A model generated the notes under the pieces. It had not been told where the DNA came from. It saw only the letters and a list, made by a program, of their open reading frames with translations, and ran no database searches. From positions 124,001 to 188,000 of the forward strand of contig WOFQ01000045.1 in assembly GCA_012184525.1 (NCBI GenBank): a stretch of 64,000 bases of DNA. The letters are read 5' to 3'. A program made the position numbers and the translations under genes. Below, piece by piece: positions 21,521 to 32,945 of the stretch (position 1 is the first letter of the stretch; each line of letters opens with the position of its first letter). This DNA is from Xenoacremonium recifei (lineage: Eukaryota; Ascomycota; Sordariomycetes; Hypocreales; Nectriaceae).

Positions 21521-22752
21521 CTAAGTCGGCGAGCTATAATACCTCCATCCGGCAACCTCATGCCGAGAGAACCCTTCCTCCACACGGTAATAGAAGTCTC
21601 CATACGCCTGCTCCCATGAGAATTCATAACAAGGCACTAAAATTTCCGCCTTTCCTCTGCTTGCCAACCCTAGCATAGCGTATATCTTGTCTCGCGGATC
21701 AGTTGAACGCCGATGCCGCATGGCATGCACGCCATCTAAAAGCGAGAAAACTTCAGGGACGTAACAACCCCTCGCAAAGAAATTTACACTCTGCTCTAGC
21801 AACTCTCTCAACGGCCGAAAGTCAATGTCTTGGAAACGTGTTACCCATGCTGGCGACATCTCGACGAGTTTGATCCTGTATAAAAATCGCACGGCAGATA
21901 GATCCGCAGTCCAGGAGATTGAAGTCTTGCCTATAAACATTTCGACCTTTTGCCCCAGTGCTGCTTCTTGAACGACCCAGATGCGTTCGAAGTATTGGCG
22001 CGCAAGGATGTCACCAAGTCCAGCCCGTACTTGGACAGCATCCAGGCGATTCCATGGACTATTTTCATTGAACGGCATATCCGAGGCAAGGTAGGAGAGG
22101 ATTTCCATTCCTACGACGGAGTTAGAACTGGGAGCTCCCAAACAAGCTAGTACCGCCTTTGACCGAGCAAATATCGTGGGCATTAAGGCCACCTGATCGC
22201 TTCTCTCCTTAAGGTCTTGTTGATTGATACACAGGTAGTCGATCCATAGGATTCGCGTTTCAGATTCAGATCTGACTGTCCGTAGCACATGCTCAAGATT
22301 GGAGAATATGGCACAGTGGTACTGGCCATCAATGGTGAGGTCCCATTGGGGCGGCCACCAATCCTCTCCGGGGCTATGCCAGACATACGACACAGCCTCA
22401 TACTGGCCCTCGACTTTGTCTAGTTCAGCATGGAAGAGACGGACTTCCAGGGGTGCTGCATGGCACCCTGGCAGCAGCTCTAGGAGCCTGATTTCTCCAC
22501 GCTGGAGAGGAGAGTAAACATATCTCTTGACGTTGGATCCCTGAGACGAAATTCAGTTTTGATATCACTTCTCTTAGGAAAGGCGCGATGTCTCACGGTT
22601 GGGGCTGGGTTTGGGGATTTTGTTAGGCAATCCTTGGTCAGCCGGAACCAGATGCCAAGGGAAAGACGGAAGCCAGAAAGGCCAAAAAATCGAAGGGGAA
22701 GAGTAATAAAATATGTCACAAGCTTCCAAGTGTACGTGATAGGACCTGGCAT
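21521..22752 (-). CDS. Short HET-domain protein with hydrophobic N-terminus
   Basis: HET domains are found in fungal vegetative (heterokaryon) incompatibility proteins. I join exons 22597-22752 and 21521-22540 through a 56-nt GTGAGA...CTCAG intron (phase 0), giving 391 aa. After the join the text reads YVYSPLQRGEIRLLELLPG, then EAVSYVWHSP, RILWIDYLCINQQDLKERSD and YFERIWVVQEA, the successive blocks of a HET domain (about residues 90-240), followed by DPRDKIYAMLGLA. Residues about 8-37 (LVTYFITLPLRFFG and following) could form a membrane segment. The protein stops soon after the HET core, whereas many family members run 600 aa or more, so it may be a naturally short form or a truncated allele. 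The ATG at 22752 is the first real one in the exon. Confidence 0.82.
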
Positions 22753-23105
22753 GTTGATTTCTGGTCTCAAATATTTTTATTTCAGATTAGGTTGATGCTT
22801 GCATTACCTTGGTGATAGACAAAGATGAGGGTTGGGCATTGGGCCGATTTAATTTGCAAAACTTACTTTAGGCACCAATGCACCTCAGTACAGGCCACAA
22901 GGATCAGAAATGTTAAATCCATTTGTACACTGCGCCACGCATTATCCCGCATAGTGCATATACAACACCTTCATAATCCTGCGTTGTCTTCTCTTGATAG
23001 GTTCAGAAGAGGGCATGCACGAAGATGCGGGCGTATGCACCCAAGGTTCCGGTATAGTGACCTCGAAGTGCTGATTGCTTAGGTGTGAGCATGAGTACCG
23101 CTATA
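22753..23105. other. AT-rich flank upstream of the HET gene
   Basis: This stretch is AT-rich and holds no ORF with a recognisable product. It should contain the promoter of the HET-domain gene. Confidence 0.4.
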
Positions 23106-23782
23106 CTATGCAGGTAGATTTAACAATTCTGATCCTTGTGGCCTGTGGCAAAAATCCAAACATAATCCAAGTTGAGTTATTAAAGTTGAGATTCTGCTGT
23201 GAAAAAGAAACAGTCTCTTCATCGGAGCAGGTATGGAGGAATTCAAGCGTTGAACATGGGCATTAATGGGTAATGTGGTGGTTTTAAGCGGTGTCTGGAG
23301 GCAGGACTGTATAACAATCGACACCGTCCTGTTGCAACATTCGTTGGCCTGACTGATGCTCATCTCCTGAATATCCTCGACGTTGTCTAAATTCGCGATT
23401 TCTGGCTGGTACATGTGAAAGTCATTCAAGGTGTGTTTCTCCAGACATTGGCGGTACATCGCTTCGAGACTGCCGCGAAGAAAATGAAGGAGCTCATGTT
23501 TGGGTAGAGGAGCACGATCTCTTGTCTCAAGAGACTAAGTTCTTCTATACGCCGCTATCGTGGAAGTAGAGTCGTTTGCACTAAGAAAGGCATATGAGCC
23601 GTATGTAGGCTTAGCTTAATAGAGGCATCTCCTAGCCAGTGCAGGGCTGGAATTGACCCTGTTGGGTCGGGTTGGGCTCCCCAGTATACGCCGTATGAGT
23701 CATTGAGGGAGGAGAGTTTGAGAAGCGACCCCTTCTCGCGGGATGGACTTTGTAGCGCTTGCTGAGTGAGTGTTTGCTGCAA
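23106..23782 (-). pseudogene. Possible gene fragment of unknown function
   Basis: Two open stretches on the minus strand join cleanly through a 47-nt candidate intron (23535-23581, GTGCAA...CTTAG, phase 0). The joined text reads HTAHMPFL then SLETRDRAPLPKHE and LHFLRGSLEAMYRQCLEKH, which looks like protein rather than random frame. The left open stretch begins just after a CAG acceptor at 23782, so a further 5' exon would be needed, and no convincing start is visible upstream. I recognise no domain. It may be a real lineage-specific gene with a missed first exon, or a relic next to the HET gene. Confidence 0.3.
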
Positions 23783-24061
23783 TTGAGTAATTAGAAGTCT
23801 TCCGAGCGGCTTATAATTGGGAGAAGGTACGTACTGCTCTAGATGACTAAGTCGCTGGAGCTTAATTGGAGGTCCCTAGCGATTTACCGCGACGCGCCTA
23901 ACTGACCCCACGTCACGTCGCGACCAACTACGGCCCAATTCGATTGGGCGGGCAGACTTACACCTACAACACCAGATTCCCAGGAAACCGATCTCGAGTC
24001 TCGGGACCCATGAACCACTAAACTTGCAAGCCCTCAGATGTAGTCGGCCAGTCGCAACAGC

Positions 24062-27017
24062 ATGTCGTCCGGTGCAGCACGCGCATCGAGCCGCGCCGCC
24101 AACAACGGATACGGCGACGACCGACCCCGCGTCAGCGCCCACACGAGCAGCTTCAAGAGCGAGAGATCCGAGGCGTCGCGCAAGGGCCCGTCGCCGGCGC
24201 CCGGCAGTCAGTATGGAGGAGCAGGAGCCGCCACAGCCCATAAGAGGAGCGCCTCGGGGAATCCTCGACCGACCAGCAGGACCGCTGAGGACCGCGACCA
24301 GGTGCGCGAGAGACGATACGACGAGCGACGGGTGACGGAGCGCACGTACGAGACGCATGTTGAGAGGCTGGTGGCCTCGCGCACAACGAGTCCCCCGCGA
24401 CGGACGGCGGCCGCAACAGAGCGCAAGGCCGCAGAGGTCCCGAGACACAAGACGCCTGAGGCGCGGCCCCGCGAGCAGCGAGCAGAGACTCCTCAAGGCA
24501 TGTTGTCGAGATGCCGCTGATCACACATGAATACCCTGACTGACCCCTCGCAGCGCCATGGAACCCCGAAGTCACCCTCCTCCAGCACACTACCGCTCCC
24601 CTTGCATCCCGAATATCCATACCGCCTCTCGCCTCAACAGTCCCCCAAGCGCCCCAGCCAAAGCCGCTGAGTGAATCCAGTCTCGAAGTCCAAGAAGCCG
24701 CCATTGTCGAAGACCTCCTCTTCGTCTTCATGGGCTATGAGGGGCAGTATATTCGGTTCGCCAAGGGGTACAACCCCAACGAAGAACGAGACAGATTATC
24801 GGGTCCTTCGTTCAGGATACTTCCCGGTCTTGATCCTAGTCTACAAGATCTCACGCAGTCGATGCTTAAGATGGCTACTTATTACTCGGCTCTCGAGGCC
24901 TTTGTCGATGTCCAGAGCCGCGATGAATTCGGTGCTGTGAACCACGCCTTGTGCGCCTCGATTCGCAAGTTCCTGCATGATTACCTTGTCATGATCGCGC
25001 AGTTGGAGACGCAGTTTCTCACAAGCGACACCTTCACCGTCCACGTCCTCAATATCCACACCATCTCGACTCGACACCTAATGCTTCAACTTTACTCTCT
25101 TGCCCTAGAACTCCTGAAGAAGAACGCTTTGCTGGATGATGAAACGGATGAAGAGGAAGATGATGCCGATGATTATGAAAATATCTTGGAAAATCTGAGA
25201 GAGGGCGGTGAGCTTATGCCAGGGAACATGACAGGCAAGAAGATTTGCAAAGGCGGTGTCGTCCTAGGACTTATAACGAAGCGACTTGAGTCCATGTCAG
25301 GAGACCCAGCTGCTCGAGCACTCTTAACATCGCTCCTACGCGATACCAGCAAGCCGTACATGGCCATGTTGAACGAATGGCTTCACCACGGAGGTATCCA
25401 CGATCCGCACTCAGAATTTCTCATCAAGGAACAGAAGAGCATCAAACGCGAGCGACTAGATCACGATTATACCGATGAGTACTGGGAAAGACGATATACT
25501 ATTCGAGACAATGACGTGCCGCCGCAACTAGAGGGTGTCAAAGACAAGGTCCTGCTCGCCGGAAAGTACCTGAACGTCGTTCGAGAATGCGGTGGCGTGG
25601 ATGTCAGCAAAAGCGTCAAGGACGTACCCATCTCCTTCGACGACAATCGATTCTTGGAGAACGTGAACAATGCCTACGCTCATGCCAACGAATCCCTGAT
25701 GCGACTCCTTCTCACTACCCATGCTCTTCCTGCTCGTTTGAGGTCTCTCAAGCATTACTTCTTCCTCGATCCCTCAGACTACTTCTCCTATTTCCTCGAG
25801 CTGGGCTCATCTGAGCTACGCAAGCCTGTTAAGTCGGTCAACACCGGCAAGCTGCAGTCTCTCCTCGATCTCGTTCTCCGCCAGCCTGGCAGCACTGTCT
25901 CCCTGGACCCCTTCAAGGAGGACGTCAAGGTCGAGATGAATGAGACTACATTGACCAAGGCACTGCAACGGGTCGTTAATATCACTGGTATTGAGCAGGG
26001 CGAGTCGCTGCAGCTCTTGGCTTCAAACCAACCTGTCGATAACGACAAGAATGCCACCGGATTTACCTCTCTTCAGCTTGATTATACCGTGCCCTTCCCT
26101 GTCTCCCTGGTCATCAGCCGCAAGACCGTTTGGCGCTACCAGGCGCTGTTCCGCTACCTCCTCTCCCTCCGCTACCTCGAGTCGCAACTCTCCACCACCT
26201 GGCAGACGCAAACCCGCGGCATCAGTTGGAGCCACAAAGGCTCTAACCGCAACCTCGAGATCTGGAAGCGCCGCGTTTGGACCCTTCGTGCTCGCATGCT
26301 TGTCTTCGTCCAGCAGCTTCTCTACTTCTGCACCGCCGAGGTCATCGAGCCGAACTGGGCCAAGTTCATGTCCCGCCTCAAAGAGAAGGAGGGCAACAAC
26401 AACAGCAGCACGGACTCAGCTACTTCAAGCGGCTTCACGCGCACTGTCGACGAGCTGATGCAGGATCACGTGGACTTCCTCGACACTTGCTTGAAAGAAT
26501 GCATGCTCACCAACAGCAAGCTCCTCAGAGTACGCCCCCCCTTTCCGACTCTCTCAACCCCTATACTGACCCCCTTTCCCCCCAGATCCACTCCAAGCTC
26601 ATGCAAACCTGCACCATCTTCGCCGCCTACACCAACTGGCTCACCCGCGAACTCGAGAAATCCGACCCCGACCTCACCAGCACCAACAAGCCCACCACCA
26701 TGACGGCCGACCAGTGGAAGCGCTTCCAAGCCACGCGCGCGCCCCCCGCCCGCGGCTCAACCTCTCAGCACGACACCTCAACGGCCTCGGCTGGCGGCGG
26801 CGGCAACAACGACGTCGATGCTCGCGTGGGCAACCTCTTCGAGATCATCCGCAAGTGGGAGGCCAACTTCAGCCGCCATCTGCAGATCCTGCTTGATGCG
26901 CTGAATCACTACGCTGCGACGGAGACGGTCGTGTTGCTGAGCTTGTGTGCGAGGTTGAGCACGGCGAATCAGGGGACCGAGTATGCTGGGCTGCGGAACG
27001 AGGAGGAGGCGGCGTGA
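24062..27017 (+). CDS. Gamma-tubulin complex component 2 (GCP2/Spc97/Alp4 family)
   Basis: GCP2 and GCP3 with gamma-tubulin form the microtubule-nucleating small complex at spindle pole bodies. I build three exons: 24062-24497, 24554-26529 and 26586-27017, giving 947 aa. The first ~145 residues are Ser/Arg-rich and presumably disordered. The GRIP1-type region begins EAAIVEDLLFVFMGYEGQYI and continues with SLQDLTQSMLKMATYYSALE and HLMLQLYSLALELLKKNALL. The C-terminal region includes PVSLVISRKTVWRYQALFRY and WKRRVWTLRARMLVFVQQLL, characteristic of gamma-tubulin binding domains. Intron 1 has a GC donor (see findings); intron 2 is a conventional 56-nt GT-AG intron. The family assignment as GCP2 rather than GCP3 rests on these motifs and overall layout. 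Confidence 0.93.
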
Positions 27018-27697
27018 TGAGGAGGGTTAGCATAGATTGGGCTGTGGGATTTGAAAAGCTGGGCAGGTTGGCGTTTTGGGGGGTGTGATTTTGCTGTCTT
27101 ATGAGACGGCAGGGTTGGAAGTCTACCTAGATATAGCGTGTTGTGTCATGTCAATTTGATCGTGTCCGCTTCAACATGATATCTGTCTCCGTACTGGCCC
27201 CTTCTGGCTGCTGGAATCACTACTTGCATGATCAAGACACCCCTGAGAGAGATGATTGAAGCATCGGCCAGGGAAAATAACGTTCAACTAGATCCATTAT
27301 TCATCATGTCTATTCTTCGTTAGAAACATCACCCCAAGCCGAGATGATGGACACATCTTCGCTTGAAAATACACACGCCAAACCCCCCATTGCCCTCTGA
27401 AGTTCATGAAGCCGATTCCGTGCCGCCCTTCCGTAAAGACCTCTCGTGAGAGCCGGTTGTATGTTTAGGTTTCCGTTTCCCATGCACCGCCGCCGCCACC
27501 GGCGCCGTCATAAATATCCTCCAGAATGACAGCATGAATATCCACGGGAAATAGCCACCTGACCATTTCCAGAGTGAAGAGGTTGAATTGAAATCAAAAC
27601 AAACCGAAAAAAAGAAACCGGACTCCGCAAACTCCCCTTTCATGCGAATGTATCTTTCCTGGATTGAGAATCATGTCGTGGGTATTATTCGTGACGC
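27018..27697. other. Convergent 3' flanks, GCP2 and SNF2-RING gene
   Basis: About 680 bases lie between two converging genes. The small ORFs here show no recognisable product. I see no repeat beyond short A-runs near 27590-27615. Confidence 0.45.
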
Positions 27698-30600
27698 TCA
27701 TTTGAAAAGACTCCGCAGATCCATCAACTTCTGTCTAGCGGCCTCGGTTTTGTCCAAAGCCTTGCTCTGCCCATCCATGCTGAGACTGGCCAGCTTCTTC
27801 TTCTTGTCCTGCAACTCCAACATTTTCTCCTCGAAGCTATCCCGCATGATGTACCGCACGGTTCGAACGGGTCTGGTCTGGCCCAGACGATGAACACGGT
27901 CGATAGCTTGGGCCTCAGCCGCTGGGTTGTATTGAGGCTCCATCACGTAAACGCTGTTTCCTGCGGTCAGGTTCAGGCCGAGACCTCCGGCCATGATCGA
28001 GACCAGAATGACGTGAACATTCGGATCCTCCCGGAACTGGTCCATCGCTGTCGTGCGGGCAGGACGGGTCATGCTCCCATCCAATCTGACAAAGCAAATG
28101 CCGTTGTCCTTGAGCGCTCTTTCGATGAGGTCGAGGTGCGAGGTCCATCCAGAGAAGACGACCGATTTGTACGGCTTCTCAGACGGATTGGCCTCGCTTG
28201 CCGCCTTCGCCCTCAAAAGATCCTCAAGAAGCGCCTTAGTCTTGGTGTGTGGTCCCTCGTACTTATCCATATTCTTTTCCAAGTTCTTAGCCCTGGACTT
28301 AGCAGGACCGTCGTGTTCAGCATCGACCTCCCTACGGTGTAGCTGTACGAACTCAAACTTGGTGAACACTTGACACACCGGACAGTGTCCGGAAGAGTAT
28401 CCAGGCATTGTGATGGCCCTAATTCGCTCCTTATAACTCGAGATGCAGGTTCGGCAGATGACATGGAAGCACGGCGTCATGAAGCCGAGTACATCATCCT
28501 GGCCCTCTACCTCAAGGTTTGAGCCTTCAATCTGACCAAGCTTTCTGCTGCATACTATGCAGGCATCGTTGTTTGTTTCTTGCATCAGAGAAAACATTTC
28601 ATGGGCCTTCTGGTCAGAAAGCGCTGGCTTGTCGTTCTCGTCATCGTCATCGTCGATGTCAATGGCTGTCTCAGCAGACATGCCCTGTAGTGCCTCCAAA
28701 TCACTGCTATTCAGCAGATCTTTGCCATGTGCACAAAGAAGCCTCAATCTCAGGATGGCCTTGAGGATATGAATGTACGTGTTGCCACCCAGTGCTTTCC
28801 CATTATTAGTTCCGGCAAGCACTCGGACACGGTCCTGCGCATTTCTTGCAAATAGCTCGTAAATGTTCCGCTCCTCGGGGCTAAAGTCGAGCTTAACGAC
28901 CAAGTCTTCACGGGGAGGGAGATCGATCTTGTCCTTGAGTCGGCGGAGGGTAACAGTATCTACGAGGACTCGAAGCTTTGGTACGATCTCGGGGTCGCAG
29001 GCTTTGAACGGCTCGACGATATATCGAAGAAACTTTCCTCGGTCATGGAATGGGTGAAGACGCAAAAACGCCAACAGAGCAGCCAGGTCATCGAGCCGAT
29101 TCTGGACTGGAGTTCCAGTTACCGCCCAACGCCTATCCGCTTGAAGGCGACAAATAGCCTTGAACTGCAAAGTCGAGTGCTCGCGGATCATATGAGCTTC
29201 GTCGAGTACAATTCGAAACCAGCCTAGCTGTTCAAGTGGAAAGAGGCCATCTTTTCCCTTACGACGAGCACCCAGCTCGTTAGAGACCGACCCATAGGTG
29301 GTGATGACTAGGTCATACTCTGTCAGCTTGTAAGGGTCCTTCTGGCGGTTCGAGCCATGATAGATGTGATAATTGAGAGTGCCTGGGCTGATGTGCTGTT
29401 TGATCTGCTCCTCCCAGTTCGTTACCGTACTGAGGGGACAGACGAGGAGAGTAGCCCTGGTGTTGTGCAATACAGGTGTAAGATCCAGACTTGGCATCTG
29501 CATCATGACCTCCTGTCTCGATTGTCGCGCTTCAGGGGCCGATGGCTGGATCGGTTCTTGCATCTCCCAAGCCCTGGCCTCTCCTCGAGAGCAAGTCACC
29601 AGCGACAAAATGCTTAGCGTTTTTCCTAGGCCCATCATATCAGCCAGGATGCCGCCGCGCGTTTCCGGAGGTGGCCGGGCTTGTGTCTGCCCAGTAATGA
29701 CGTTGAAGAACAACTGTTGTCCTGCCGGGCCAATCTTGGTCTGCCAGAATGAGGCCATATTCTCTTGGATTTGGGCAGCCCTTGGTTTCTCTCGTGTGGT
29801 CATGAAGTATAAGCCCTGTTTCTGGTGCTTCAGGAGCGGCGTAAGAACACAAGGGTCCGGCTCCATCTCGGGGAGATCCTCGCTCCGGGTCAAAGAATCG
29901 AACATGCCCATAACCTCGGACCGGATCTCTTCAACGGTTCTGCTAGGGGCGACTGTAGAATATGAACTTTGAAGGGCACTGGTAGAATTCTGCCGAGAAG
30001 GCGGAGTATACACGGTAGCGTGAGGGTTCATGACCTGGATACCCCTCTGGACGAGATACGGGGCCACGAGCTTCATGTTGTATTTGATGAGGTGCTCTCC
30101 CACGCTCCGGTTGAATTTCCTAGGCCCGTAAAGAACGATATCCACAGGATAAGCCTTGGATGTTGGTTGGCCCGATACTTCACCCGGTTGCTTCTGGCTC
30201 GCTGGAATTCGGCAATCGGTTCGCAATTTGATGTTAGAATCGAGCAACGGCGCTATGGCTCGAGCTCCAGCAGGATCCAGGTTGCCAATGGTTTGGCGGG
30301 TATGGTCATAAGCTTGCACTGTCATGGTTCTGTCGCCTGTTTGCCGCTTCAGCACCACCTTGATCGCGGGGCGCCAGTTCGGGCCAAAAAGGCTTTGTGC
30401 TCCTGGTTTGGGCGAGGGTACGAGGGAGCAGCTCAGCTGAGCCTTGATCATGCCGTAGCAAACTTCCTCTTCCCTCGGGTCCTGGATCACGACAACGTCG
30501 TCGTCATTTCCTATGCAGAGTCAGTACCAATGTAGGACCTGGACCGGGACAGAAACCATACCATCAGTCAGGTCAACGGTTAGACTCTGTGGAGTAGCCG

Positions 30601-31143
30601 ATCCATTGCCTTGCTTCTGCTTCTCGCGCATATAGCCGCCGAGAATGCTACTCCCGCTTCTAGTGGGAAGCTGTGGAATCTCTCGAGAGGTCTCATATTC
30701 CTCCGTTTTGCGACGTTTGGGTTGAGGAAGCGGCGCAGCACGATGTTGAACATTATTCATCCGTTCAATCCACATTCCCGTCCCGTTCGTAATAGGTGCT
30801 TGACTGCCTCCTGGGGTTGATGCTCTACTGGAGGGCCCTCCGGACTGTGAACCGGCGGGAGACGTGAACTGAAAGACCATGGGAGTGGGCGTCGAAGGAT
30901 CTTGTTGATTCGCAAATCCGTTCGGGGCGTATGAGGGCTGAGAAGTAGGGTTTGTCGTGTCAGGAGCAGTGGGAGTCATGCGGTTCGGCTGGAGAAGCGC
31001 AGCCGGGTTCCATGACGGAACCATATTGGGTTGGCCTGAGGAGCAGTTAGCGGCTGGATATTGTCGATGCTAGGACTTAACAGAAGCTTGAAAATTTGTG
31101 AAAAGAGGGGGAGTGAGGAGGATTAAGTACCGTTGAACGCCAT
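27698..31143 (-). CDS. Rad5/HLTF-type SNF2 ATPase with HIRAN and RING domains
   Basis: Members of this class are DNA translocases and ubiquitin ligases acting in post-replication repair, where they polyubiquitinate PCNA and reverse forks. Three exons, 31131-31143, 30562-31035 and 27698-30510, give 1,099 aa. The 13-nt first exon encodes MAFN plus one base and joins to GQPNMVPSWNPAALL. A Pro/Ser/Thr-rich N-terminus is followed by a HIRAN-like region (about 180-310). The SNF2 ATPase has a Walker A ADMMGLGKT near residue 455 (usual form DDMGLGKT) and VLDEAHMI. A C3HC4 RING sits in the helicase (CIVCSRK ... CFHVICRTCISSY ... CPVC, near 830). The C-terminal helicase half ends AIDRVHRLGQTRPV. RING placement and HIRAN argue for Rad5/HLTF rather than Rad16; orthology to mus-41 or yeast Rad5 is not settled by eye. 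Confidence 0.9.
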
Positions 31144-32945
31144 CTCTTACGATGTGCCCCAACGGGCGGCAACGTGGAGAGAGCTTGTCGGATGAGGCGC
31201 CTTGCAGCACGGGGATGGCGAGGCTCCCATGCGCATCACAGACGGAGGTAGCAGGTCTTAGGAGCGTGCTTTCGGCGAGTTGATATTAAAAGACAGAAGG
31301 TGAGGAAGAAAAAGAAGAAAAAAACACAAGCAAAGTAAATTGTTTGCTAGATGCCGTGGTCGGTCGGATGAATGCAGCTGGGAGCTTGATTTGGAATCTG
31401 CCGATAAGAGGCGCTATCGGAGAGCCCTGATCGGCAGGCAGGCGCAAAAGCACGGGTCGAAGCTGCCGGGAAGCAGCAGGGCCTCTCTGGGAAAGGCGCC
31501 GCGCAGTCGGTCAGTTGTGGGAGGGGATGGGCGAGGCTCTGGGGAGGTCAGAGTCAGAGAAGAGAAAAAGTTTCTCCCTGGCAGATGAGACTCAGATGCA
31601 GTCAATGAGCGGCCAGCCTGCGAACGAGGCAGGCATGACAAAAGCGTGACTTTGCAGGCTCCTGCAGGTTGCAAAACGACTAAGGCAAGGTCACTTGAAC
31701 AGCAGGCGGGGCTGGAACGGGCTTAGCGGCAGGCGGCCACCGCGCCTCAAGTCGATGCGCGGGGCTTTATGACGAGCACGTGAGATTGAAAAGCCCCACC
31801 TTCCCGCTCTTTGCGCAGATAGTGGCGTTGAACCGGCAGGGAGATGTCAGGAGCCATCCACATGACTGAAGCGTTCTAATAAGGCTGACTGGAAGAAAGA
31901 GGTCATTGAACGCTAATCACGTGCACCGCAGCTGCCGGTGTTCCTCATTGAAGTCAGCATTTCAACCCCCGGCAGACCATTAAGTAAGAGGGGCAGGCAT
32001 TGATAGTAGCAGACAAAAGAAATATGTAAATATTCGATCCGGTCCACGCACCCTATTGTCCCATCAACTTACACGCACAATGCATTCTTATCGACGTCTC
32101 ATTTATGGGAGGTAGACTTTCTAGACATTAATATAGCAAATAGATATCCGAAATCGACAAGCCAGGAAGAAGATCGTGTAAATCTACATCTTCGTTATGT
32201 CCTTTTCATCTTCGATCCATATTCTTTGACATAATGGATTGTCAGAAATTGACCTACCACATGTAAATCGATACTCGGACTCGAACGAAGCACCCCTGCC
32301 GTTTGTCTTCCACCCCCGCCTAGCGCGGCTTCCGAAGCGGGGGACCGCTGTGTCGGTCTGAACACGTGAGCCTGCGGCATGATCAACTGGATTAAGTCAA
32401 GTTGACCGAAAGCATTCGAGACCCGCGGCTTTTTTGTGAAGTCGAAGTAATCAGCTGAGACATGGCAGGGAGGTCAATATCGGCGTGGGGGATAATTTCA
32501 AGGATCGGGGCGTCGGAATTCAAGTGCGAGACCAGCTACTGTTGCATTCGATCGGATCCGGGATATTGACGTGACGGAGGACCGAGACTCATACAAAAAT
32601 CCAGATGTAATAGACGCCCTCACGAACCGGGTAGGTCAGATTAGAGCCAAAAGTAAAGAGAAACAAGTTGGATACAGATCTATAGTAATTCGATCTCGCT
32701 GACTAAGGCGGCGCTCCGCTGTTAACAATTTTCAACGTCAATTTGTGAATTTGTGGATGTGCCCCGCCATCAGGTACCTTCCAGCCCATCACCACCAAGA
32801 ATCTGATTCCCCCACCACAACCTCCACGTTGAGCCTCGTCAACTACCAGCGACGGGCGACGTGAGGCCTCGGTATTGCCAGTTTCTACTGCATCGTTCTG
32901 CGCACTCACCTAGGCTCGTAGTGGCTAGACTGCTGCGTTGCCGCC
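31144..32945. promoter_or_regulatory. Divergent 1.8-kb region between SNF2-RING gene and SRP68
   Basis: Two genes are transcribed away from this stretch, so it must hold both promoters. It contains three CACGTG hexamers (31777, 31918 and 32363), the core site of bHLH factors such as Cbf1-type regulators. The part near 32000-32260 is AT-rich. No coding region is supported. Confidence 0.5.
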
